This document shows, one piece after another, positions 8,569 to 13,661 of a DNA stretch of 13,661 nt. The stretch is from Thermoplasmatota archaeon (GTDB lineage Archaea > Thermoplasmatota > Thermoplasmata > UBA10834), in NCBI GenBank assembly GCA_030836605.1, contig JAUPMC010000152.1, positions 1 through 13,661 of the forward strand. Reading direction: 5' to 3'. How positions within the stretch are numbered: position 1 is the first letter of the stretch; each line of letters starts with the position of its first letter. The notes beneath the pieces were generated by a model. The model was not told the DNA's origin, did no database searches, and saw only the letters and a program-made list of their open reading frames with translations. The position numbers and the translations under genes were made by a program.

Positions 8569-9051
8569 TCATCTCTTGTATCCGAACTTCCTCAGCATCG
8601 CCTTCCTGTCGGCGATGTCGCTGTCGCCCTCGACGCCCTTCGGGCTCTCCCCGTCTATGACCCCTATTATCCCCCGGCCCCTCTCGTTGCCCGCGACGAT
8701 GACATCCAGCGGGTTGGCGGTGGCGCAGAATATCCCGCAGACCTCCTGGACGTCCCTGAGCCTGTTGAGTATGTTGATCGGGTAGGCGTCGCGGATGACC
8801 AGGACGAACGTGTGCCCCGCCCCTATCCTGCTGGCGTTGTCGGTCGCGGCCTTCTTCAGCTGCTCGTCGTTGCCCTCGACCCTGACAAGGCAGGGCCCTG
8901 ATGCCTCGCAGAAGGCCACGCCGAACTTGGCCTGCGGCACCGTCCCGACCACGGCCTCGTAAATGTCCTCCACGGTCTTGATGAAATGAGACTGGCCGAT
9001 GATCACGTTGGCGTCCTCGGGGAATTCCACCCTGACTGACTCAATCTCCAT
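8569..9051 (-). CDS. Adenosine-specific kinase (PF04008 family)
   Basis: At 160 aa, this matches a small archaeal family known from the Pyrobaculum aerophilum structure as an adenosine-specific kinase, presumably making AMP from adenosine in purine salvage. Conserved landmarks are the N-terminal VIIGQSHFIKTVEDIYEAV, KFGVAFCEASG, the RVEGND segment, IGAGHTFV, AYPINILN, EVCGIFCATANPL and the C-terminal GRGIIGVIDG. These run the full length without a break. The ATG at 9051 is preferred over the upstream in-frame start at 9129. It gives the usual family length, a GGGG ribosome-binding run lies about 5 nt before it, and the extra 26 residues (rich in Arg, Pro and Gly) are not part of the family. 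It leads a probable two-gene operon with the OGG glycosylase. Biochemical support for the family is limited, so the precise reaction is less certain than the family. Confidence 0.9.
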   Translation of the reverse strand: MEIESVRVEFPEDANVIIGQSHFIKTVEDIYEAVVGTVPQAKFGVAFCEASGPCLVRVEGNDEQLKKAATDNASRIGAGHTFVLVIRDAYPINILNRLRDVQEVCGIFCATANPLDVIVAGNERGRGIIGVIDGESPKGVEGDSDIADRKAMLRKFGYKR

Positions 9052-9087
9052 GACTGCCCCTGGTCGACAGAAACGCGGACCACCGGG

Positions 9088-9095
9088 AAATACGA
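9088..9095 (-). promoter_or_regulatory. Putative TATA-like element for the kinase-ogg operon
   Basis: The minus strand reads an AT-rich CGTATTTC-type box. Its centre at about 9092 predicts a start near 9067, leaving a leader of about 15 nt that still contains the GGGG ribosome site before the ATG at 9051. This supports the short start over the upstream one at 9129, which would lie before the promoter. Confidence 0.35.
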
Positions 9096-9137
9096 TTGTC
9101 CCCATCGTTAACAACCGGAGGAATCGCAATGGTTAAC

Positions 9138-9144
9138 TATTTAT
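9138..9144 (+). promoter_or_regulatory. Putative TATA box for the zinc-ribbon protein gene
   Basis: TATTTAT on the + strand, identical to the heptamer before the beta-repeat gene, predicts initiation near 9166 and a leader of about 28 nt before the TTG start at 9194. It lies in the 142-bp divergent region shared with the adenosine-specific kinase gene. Confidence 0.4.
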
Positions 9145-9177
9145 CCAGGCATACCGTAAACTGCGACAATACGTTAC

Positions 9178-9184
9178 GAGGAGG
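9178..9184 (+). promoter_or_regulatory. Ribosome-binding site supporting a TTG start
   Basis: A strong GAGGAGG-type Shine-Dalgarno sequence lies about 9 nt before the TTG at 9194. No ATG exists in frame until after the first zinc ribbon, so this site decides the start. Confidence 0.65.
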
Positions 9185-9193
9185 CCCTGCGAG

Positions 9194-10936
9194 TTGTCAG
9201 GTTCTAGCGGGGAGAAACTTTGCCCCATCTGTGATTCTCCAATCCAGCCAGGTTCTAAGAAGTGCGCCTTCTGCGGCACTGACCTGAGCATATTCGACAT
9301 GGATGCCGGGAAGTCCGAGCCGGCCAAGTCAGCGCCGCCTCCGCCCGCACCCAAGCCGTCGATGGAGTCGAGGGTCAGGGAAGTCCTGTCACCGCCGCCG
9401 AAGGCACAACCCGCCCCGGCGCCAGCACCGGAGCCGAAGCCTCGGCCCGCGGAGGCGCCTCCGCAGACGGCGTCAACGTTGATGCCCTCTCCTAAGCCCG
9501 CGACTCAGCCCGTCCAGAAAGCCCCGACACCGGTCGTCGCGGAACCGCCCAAGCTGGCAGAGCCAGTCGCCGAGGTGAAGGCCCACGGCTACTTCGACTG
9601 CCCCGAGTGCGGGGTCAAGGTGGAGGAGCACGCGAGCTCTTGCCCGGGTTGCGGCGTCATGTTCGCCGAGGAAGGCACTGAGATGTTCCAGTGCCCCGCG
9701 TGCAACACGCTCGTCAGCATAGATTCCAAGACCTGCCCGGGCTGCGGCGCCATGTTCGTCGAGTCCGAGGAGGAGGCGCCTGCCGAGGAGCGCGCTCGCC
9801 AGGCCGAGATCGAGGTCGAGGCGCCGATAGCGGAGGTCAAGCCGCCTACGGCGGAACCCATCCTGCAGAGGGAACCGGAGCCAGAACCCGTCCGCACAGC
9901 GCGGAAGGAGCCGGAGCCAACCCCGGAGCGGGAACCGGCCGGCAAGAAAGGGTTCGGCGGCCTAGGATGGTTCAAGAAGCGGAAGAAGGAGCCTGAGCTA
10001 GAGGAGGATGTCGAGGAGCCAGTCCGACCGAGGGCCCCCGCTGCCGCACCCGCGCAAGTGCCAGTCAAGACCTACGAGGAGCAGACCAGGATCTCTGAGC
10101 CGGAGCCGGAGGCCAGGGAACCGGCGCCTGCCCCACCCGCCCAGGTCCAAAAGGAGCCCGCGACGCCCGACACCAAGGCCAAGGGCAAGGAGCTCGCGCG
10201 CATGCTCGCCGAGATGAAGCCGTTGCTTACGCTCGCGTACGAGAAGGACATCGATGTCACCGAGAGCAAGAAGCTCATCGACGAGGCGGCCGAGGCCGGC
10301 AGGGACCGCCAGCTCGACAATGCGCTCGAGTTCGTCAACAGGTCCAAGGGGTTGATGATGGCCAGGATAGACGACCACCTCGCGTCCGCCATCATGCAGC
10401 TCAAGGAGGAGACCGATGTCGCCAAGTCCCTCGGCGGGGACGTGTCCCGCGCGCTCACCTACCTCCACGAGATAGAGAAGGCGAAGGCCGCTGGCGACGC
10501 CGAGGCGGCGTTCGTGTACGCCGAGAGGGTCTCGAACGAGCTGCTGCCGATTACTGGACGATACAAGGAGGCGAGGAACAGGACCGCCGCGCTGAGGTCC
10601 CTCGTCGCTGACTGCGAGATATTGATACTCGACACGAAGGAGGCCAGGGCCGCGCTCTCGGAGGCGAACAGGGCTTTCGAGGCGAACGACTTCGACAGGG
10701 TCGAGATGCTCGTCAAGCAGGCCACGGACAGGCTCTACAGGGCCATACCGGACCGGGTGAACGAGGAGATGCACTCGGCCAAGGCCCAGCTCATCGAGGC
10801 CAAGATGAAGAACGTGAACACGACCCCGATGATCACGATACTCAAGTCCGTCAGGACGCTGATGAAGTCGGGGGACTACTCTCAGGCCCTGAAGGAGATG
10901 AAGGATTTCAAGGAGCAGATGCGGAAGGTCATGTGA
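9194..10936 (+). CDS. Three-zinc-ribbon, Pro/Glu-rich protein with C-terminal helical domain
   Basis: I do not recognise a named family for this 580-aa protein. It begins at a TTG with a good Shine-Dalgarno site; the next in-frame ATG (residue 36) would delete the first zinc ribbon. Zinc ribbons are formed by C10/C13/C24/C27, C136/C139/C150/C153 and C167/C170/C181/C184, the last two both ending CPGCG. They are separated by a long linker rich in Pro, Ala and Glu. After a second Glu/Pro-rich stretch comes a short basic patch (FKKRKK, about residue 260) and then another disordered linker. From about 330 to the end the chain is almost purely alpha-helical with spaced Ala/Leu/Glu heptads and D/GDY-x-x-A-like units, suggesting stacked helical hairpins. 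No signal peptide or membrane helix is visible, so it is probably a cytoplasmic scaffold. The 3' end overlaps the convergent DnaA-like gene by 8 bp. Confidence 0.75.
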   Translation: MSGSSGEKLCPICDSPIQPGSKKCAFCGTDLSIFDMDAGKSEPAKSAPPPPAPKPSMESRVREVLSPPPKAQPAPAPAPEPKPRPAEAPPQTASTLMPSPKPATQPVQKAPTPVVAEPPKLAEPVAEVKAHGYFDCPECGVKVEEHASSCPGCGVMFAEEGTEMFQCPACNTLVSIDSKTCPGCGAMFVESEEEAPAEERARQAEIEVEAPIAEVKPPTAEPILQREPEPEPVRTARKEPEPTPEREPAGKKGFGGLGWFKKRKKEPELEEDVEEPVRPRAPAAAPAQVPVKTYEEQTRISEPEPEAREPAPAPPAQVQKEPATPDTKAKGKELARMLAEMKPLLTLAYEKDIDVTESKKLIDEAAEAGRDRQLDNALEFVNRSKGLMMARIDDHLASAIMQLKEETDVAKSLGGDVSRALTYLHEIEKAKAAGDAEAAFVYAERVSNELLPITGRYKEARNRTAALRSLVADCEILILDTKEARAALSEANRAFEANDFDRVEMLVKQATDRLYRAIPDRVNEEMHSAKAQLIEAKMKNVNTTPMITILKSVRTLMKSGDYSQALKEMKDFKEQMRKVM

Positions 10937-13082
10937 GGTTGAGGACCTCCATCTCCCGCTCCAGGATGGAAGTCTCCTGCTCCTTCATCGTCTGAGGCGA
11001 CAGCGAGACCGCGAACACGCACTTCGACTCCGACACCTCGTCGACGAGGCTCCTCAGGAACCTGAGCACGGCGTCGAAGTTCGTGTTGCTCGCCAGGTAC
11101 TGGATGCCGTCCAGGACGACCATCCCGTCCCCCTCGCCCCCCATGAACTCCTGTATCTTGTGGATGATCATCTCGAGCGAGGGCGGGACCGTGTTCTCCA
11201 AGGAGCTCTGCTTGTCCGTCAACCACAGTATCTGCGGCGTCTCCTTGAACTCGTCCTTTATCCTGCTCGGGTTCATGCGCGTGATCACGAGCCCCCGGTA
11301 GCCCTCCGCCATCATCCTGCTGAGGAGGACGTTGCTGTACATGGGCTTCTCCTCCTCGATCAGGTAGCAGTGCCCGGGCAGGACCTTGACCTCTTTCATG
11401 ATCTCCTTCCTGGTCTCCTGGACCGGCGCCATGGGCTTCAATATGTCCGAGACGAGGTTGAGGTCCACGTCCATCTTCATGATGCTCGAGAACGCGATGA
11501 TCTTGTTGAGCGTGCTCTCCAGCTCCCGCACGTTCTGGGTCACCCTCTCCGCGATGTACTCCAGGATCTCGTCGCTGAGCTTCAGCTTCTTCTCGTAGGC
11601 CTTGACCCTGAGTATCTTGACGCGCGTGTCCATGTCCGGGGGCTGCAGGTCCACGGTCAGTCCCTTCTGTATCCGCGCGTTGAGCCTGTCGCTGAACCCG
11701 GGTATCTGCGTCGGCAGCCGGTCGCTCGCCAGGACGGCCTGCCTCCCCGACTCGATCATGCGGTCGATCACGTGGACGACCTCCCCCTGGGCCTTCTCGT
11801 TGGCCGCGAGGAACTGCATGTCGTCCAGGAGCAACAGGTCCGCCTGGTTCAGGGCGTCCCGTATGCTCTTGAGGGCGTCGGTCGTCCCACACTGCTCCAC
11901 GGCGTCCACGAGTTTGTCCGATGGGACGTACAGCAGTGACAGCTTGGGGTTCTTCTTGAGCATGTGGCTGCCTATCGCGGAGATCAGGTGCGTCTTCCCG
12001 AGCCCGGAGCCACCGAATATCAGCAGCGGGTTGTATGTCTTCCCGGGGTTCTCGGCCACCGCGACGGCGGTCGCCGCGGCGAACTTGGAGCCTTGCCCGA
12101 TGACGAACCCGTCGAACTTGAATTCCGGGACGAGCGGCTTCGAGAAGCTCGGGACGCCCCCGGGGCCGGCCGGGCACCTCGGGCACATGCCCGCCTCGTC
12201 GAGGTCACCGCCGCACGTGGGGCATTTCTGCTCCTCCTTGGCCTCCTCCTGCCCCTCCCCCTCCGGGGTCGACTGGTACTTGAGTATGAGGTCGTAGACG
12301 TCCGCGGCCTTCTCCTCGCGCCGCTTCCTCTCGAGCTCCTGCTTGATGGAGTCCTCCTCGTCCTTCCTCTTCTGGATCTTCCGCCTGATCTTCTCCTGAA
12401 GGAACTCGATGTCGGACTCTATCTCAGCTATCCTCGTGCGGTCGTCGAGCTTGGTCCTTATCTCGGCTATCTCCTGCTCAAGGCCGATGACGGGGAAGTT
12501 GTTGAGGATGGACTCGAACTGCTTCAGCTTCTGCGCGTCCCGCTCGAAGCTCGCCAGCTCCCTCGCGACCGCCTGCAGGCCCTTGCCCCGGGCCTCCTCG
12601 AGCGTGTCGACCTTGAACCCGCGCCTCCGCCACTCCTCGATCTTCTCTTTCGTGGCGTCCTCCTCCGGCTCCGCCTCGGGCTCCTCCGCCCGCGGGGCGG
12701 GCCTCTGGGTGGGAGCCCCGGCGATGTACGAGTCCGGGAACCTCCTCTCGAACTCCTCCCTGGGCACCCGGCTGTGGAGCTCTATGTTGGACGCCTTGTC
12801 CTGCGAGTCCTCGAGTATGAACCTGAGCGACTTCTCCCCGGTGTATATCCTGCGGAGCTCCCTGGGCTTCGACTTCTCGAACTCGTAGATGGCCATCATG
12901 GGGGTGCCCTGCTCCACCACGATGTATCCCGTGGAAGTCATGAACGGCTTTTCGAGGGTGACCTTGAGGTAACCGGTGAAGCTGTACTGCTTCAGATCGG
13001 CCAGGATGCCCTTCAGAGAATCTGGGCCGCCCTTGGCCGTTCGCACTACGATGCCCTCTGGTATGCGAAGGTCCGTGGCCAT
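10929..13082 (-). CDS. DnaA-like AAA+ ATPase fused to DUF835, with zinc ribbon and N-terminal sensor-like domain
   Basis: The protein has 717 aa. Residues about 1-105 form a small alpha/beta domain (FTGYLKV, GYIVVEQGTPMMAIYE) resembling DUF2226/PATAN-type modules. A disordered Pro/Glu stretch and a coiled coil (about 145-265) follow, then a zinc ribbon (C287, C290, C300, C303). Residues about 320-548 are a DnaA domain III. It opens FDGFVIG (DnaA FDNFVEG), with Walker A GGSGLGKTH (from 357), Walker B LLLLDDMQF (416-424), sensor I ASDRLP, Box VII DRLNAR with the arginine-finger position R470, the PPDMDTRVKIL segment, and sensor II NVRELESTLN with R519. DnaA domain IV, which binds origin boxes, is absent. 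Residues about 565-710 instead match DUF835, with LPGHCYLIEE at its start and a Walker-B-like VVLDGIQYL strand. All ATPase and oligomerisation residues appear intact. Archaea normally initiate replication with Orc1/Cdc6, so a regulatory or assembly role is more likely than initiation. Confidence 0.88.
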   Translation of the reverse strand: MATDLRIPEGIVVRTAKGGPDSLKGILADLKQYSFTGYLKVTLEKPFMTSTGYIVVEQGTPMMAIYEFEKSKPRELRRIYTGEKSLRFILEDSQDKASNIELHSRVPREEFERRFPDSYIAGAPTQRPAPRAEEPEAEPEEDATKEKIEEWRRRGFKVDTLEEARGKGLQAVARELASFERDAQKLKQFESILNNFPVIGLEQEIAEIRTKLDDRTRIAEIESDIEFLQEKIRRKIQKRKDEEDSIKQELERKRREEKAADVYDLILKYQSTPEGEGQEEAKEEQKCPTCGGDLDEAGMCPRCPAGPGGVPSFSKPLVPEFKFDGFVIGQGSKFAAATAVAVAENPGKTYNPLLIFGGSGLGKTHLISAIGSHMLKKNPKLSLLYVPSDKLVDAVEQCGTTDALKSIRDALNQADLLLLDDMQFLAANEKAQGEVVHVIDRMIESGRQAVLASDRLPTQIPGFSDRLNARIQKGLTVDLQPPDMDTRVKILRVKAYEKKLKLSDEILEYIAERVTQNVRELESTLNKIIAFSSIMKMDVDLNLVSDILKPMAPVQETRKEIMKEVKVLPGHCYLIEEEKPMYSNVLLSRMMAEGYRGLVITRMNPSRIKDEFKETPQILWLTDKQSSLENTVPPSLEMIIHKIQEFMGGEGDGMVVLDGIQYLASNTNFDAVLRFLRSLVDEVSESKCVFAVSLSPQTMKEQETSILEREMEVLNLT

Positions 13083-13113
13083 GTCTGGGTCTCTGTTGTG
13101 AATACGATGGAAG

Positions 13114-13122
13114 CCTAAAAAC
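13114..13122 (-). promoter_or_regulatory. Putative TATA-like element for the DnaA-like gene
   Basis: The minus strand reads GTTTTTAGG, with a centre near 13118 that predicts initiation near 13093. The leader would be only about 11 nt, and no convincing Shine-Dalgarno site precedes the ATG at 13082, so the transcript may be nearly leaderless. Confidence 0.3.
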
Positions 13123-13174
13123 CCTTGTCCTGTCTTCCTGGACCGCCCGGTCGCGCGGGGAGGGTGTCAAAAGG

Positions 13175-13182
13175 CTTAATTA
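13175..13182 (+). promoter_or_regulatory. Putative tRNA promoter TATA box
   Basis: CTTAATTA, centred at about 13179, predicts initiation near 13204, about 8 nt before the first tRNA base. That is the expected arrangement for an archaeal tRNA gene. Confidence 0.5.
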
Positions 13183-13211
13183 GAGAGAGCATCTTCACAA
13201 CCTGCCTTGGC

Positions 13212-13315
13212 GCCACTGTAGCTCAGCGGTTGCGCGTGCGTCCGCGCACGCGCCGCTAGAGAGCGGCGGTTTCGTAAACCGCAGGCCGGGGGTTCGAGAC
13301 CCTCCAGTGGCTCCA
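13212..13315 (+). tRNA. tRNA-Thr(CGU) with a D-loop intron and encoded CCA
   Basis: A complete cloverleaf can be read. The acceptor stem is GCCACTG (13212-13218) paired perfectly with CAGTGGC (13305-13311). The D-stem is GCTC (13221-13224) with GAGC (13261-13264). The anticodon stem is GCGGT/ACCGC around loop TTCGTAA, with anticodon CGT at 13273-13275, reading ACG. The variable loop has five bases, and the T-arm loop is TTCGAGA. The discriminator is U73, then CCA is encoded. G1-C72, C2-G71 and U73 agree with archaeal threonine identity. As genomic sequence the D-loop is far too long; removing 13231-13259 gives GCTCAGCGGTAGAGC, a textbook D-arm, with G15-C48 and T8-A14 pairs possible. The spliced molecule is 75 nt including CCA. 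It is divergent from the DnaA-like gene. Confidence 0.95.
13231..13259 (+). other. 29-nt tRNA intron in the D-loop (between positions 20 and 21) with strict bulge-helix-bulge
   Basis: The pre-tRNA folds as D-stem GCTC/GAGC, then a 4-bp central helix AGCG (13225-13228) with CGCT (13254-13257), then a 9-bp perfect stem GCGCGTGCG (13232-13240) with CGCACGCGC (13245-13253), closed by a UCCG loop of the UNCG class. Two 3-nt bulges lie on opposite strands: GTT (13229-13231) and AGA (13258-13260). This is the canonical archaeal hBHBh' splicing motif with exactly four base pairs between bulges. Cutting each bulge after its second base, as the archaeal tRNA endonuclease EndA does, releases 13231-13259. 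The fit of the excision to a standard D-arm is strong internal evidence. Confidence 0.9.
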
Positions 13316-13338
13316 CCTTTCGTTCTCACAAAGGTAAT

Positions 13339-13661
13339 ATGCAGAGTCATCGATGGGCCGGGCGGATGTCCCAGGGGTCAGTGGTCTTTGTCAACAGCCT
13401 CAAGTGCCCTTCGTGCGGCCTGACCACGTCGGGATACCTGCGAGACATCGGGGACGGCAAAGGGTCGGGCACGTGCCCCCGATGCGGGACGGAGATAGTC
13501 CAGTCGATACAGCCGGGCCTCGTGCACCAACTGCCGCCCCAGGGCTTGGCTGAGCCCGGGCGCGCGCGCATGCGCACGAGCGCTTACGGGTGGCTGTACA
13601 CCCAGCCGAAGGCGGGCCCGAGGCTCTGCCTGCGCGAGATGTTGCGCATACCGTTCTCGCC
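13339..13661 (+). CDS. Small zinc-ribbon protein, 3'-truncated by window edge
   Basis: An open frame runs off the right edge (107 complete codons visible). It has one clear zinc ribbon: KCPSCG and TCPRCG (cysteines at about residues 23, 26, 46 and 49 from the first start), with an 18-residue spacer between the pairs. After it the sequence is less distinctive. Three starts are possible in frame. The ATG at 13339 has AAAGGT close upstream, the ATG at 13366 has only a GG-rich leader, and the GTG at 13381 has AGGGG 3 nt before it. None is decisive, and the ribbon is kept with all of them. It begins 23 bp after the tRNA 3' end on the same strand and could share its promoter region. Function is unknown; single zinc ribbons of this kind often bind nucleic acid or partner proteins. 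Confidence 0.55.
   Translation, partial: MQSHRWAGRMSQGSVVFVNSLKCPSCGLTTSGYLRDIGDGKGSGTCPRCGTEIVQSIQPGLVHQLPPQGLAEPGRARMRTSAYGWLYTQPKAGPRLCLREMLRIPFS

Noticed and set aside
9052..9129. Longer N-terminal start for the adenosine-specific kinase.
   Set aside because: The extra 26 residues do not belong to the family, the region holds the likely promoter, and the ATG at 9051 has a good ribosome site.
9141..9149. TTATCCAGG resembles the bacterial DnaA box (7 of 9 matches), near a DnaA-like gene.
   Set aside because: It is a single imperfect copy overlapping a TATA-like element, there is no cluster, and the DnaA-like protein lacks the box-binding domain IV. No origin is called.
9350..10170. Pro/Ala/Glu-rich sequence looked like a possible tandem DNA repeat.
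   Set aside because: The composition is biased but there is no fixed repeat unit at the nucleotide level; it encodes disordered linkers.
11964..13118. A 384-codon + strand open frame antisense to the DnaA-like gene.
   Set aside because: It is a Leu/Arg/Gly-rich shadow of the Glu/Lys-rich coiled-coil coding region, without motifs.
13212..13315. The long D-loop could mean a tRNA pseudogene or remnant.
   Set aside because: All stems, the discriminator, CCA and conserved D/T-loop bases are intact, and the insertion is explained exactly by a BHB intron.
1..13661. CRISPR arrays, insertion sequences, integrase or attachment sites.
   Set aside because: No regularly spaced direct repeats, transposase motifs or terminal inverted repeats are visible; the genes look like chromosomal housekeeping and lineage-specific genes.

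Overview
The window looks archaeal. It has a canonical archaeal tRNA intron with a bulge-helix-bulge, a U73 discriminator on tRNA-Thr with encoded CCA, short AT-rich TATA-like elements about 25 nt before short leaders, an adenosine-specific kinase (PF04008), a DUF835 domain and an Lhr-family helicase. GC content is high and genes are tightly packed. The mix of Zn-ribbon/coiled-coil proteins and a GC-rich euryarchaeal gene set suggests a Thermoplasmatota-like lineage, but that placement is inference. No phage, IS or CRISPR signature is visible. No gene-free stretch exceeds about 145 bp.

Layout. The left edge holds the C-terminal 173 residues of a class I fumarate hydratase beta subunit (+). 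It converges, across a short GC hairpin, on a secreted and membrane-anchored protein with five carboxypeptidase-regulatory-like beta repeats (-). A 133-bp divergent promoter region separates that gene from a giant (1793 aa) Lhr-type helicase (+). The helicase has about 930 extra residues of winged helices and AlkZ-like beta domains. Its 3' end overlaps, tail to tail by 38 bp, an OGG1-type 8-oxoguanine DNA glycosylase (-). The glycosylase is the second gene of a two-gene operon led by the adenosine-specific kinase. A 142-bp divergent promoter region then leads to a 580-aa three-zinc-ribbon, Pro/Glu-rich, helical protein (+, TTG start). That gene converges with an 8-bp overlap on a 717-aa DnaA-like AAA+ protein (-). 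Divergent from it is a tRNA-Thr(CGU) gene with a 29-nt intron in the D-loop. A partial zinc-ribbon ORF runs off the right edge.

How the genes fit together. Lhr plus OGG make a plausible DNA-damage recognition neighbourhood. The DnaA-like protein is the most unusual coding item. It has a complete bacterial DnaA-type ATPase core (Walker A/B, sensor I, Box VII arginine, sensor II) but no DnaA domain IV. In its place are an N-terminal FTGYL-type sensor-like domain, a coiled coil, a zinc ribbon and a C-terminal DUF835 domain, which points to signalling or assembly rather than origin binding. The tRNA is the cleanest novel structural observation: excision of 13231-13259 by the strict BHB rule restores a textbook D-arm.
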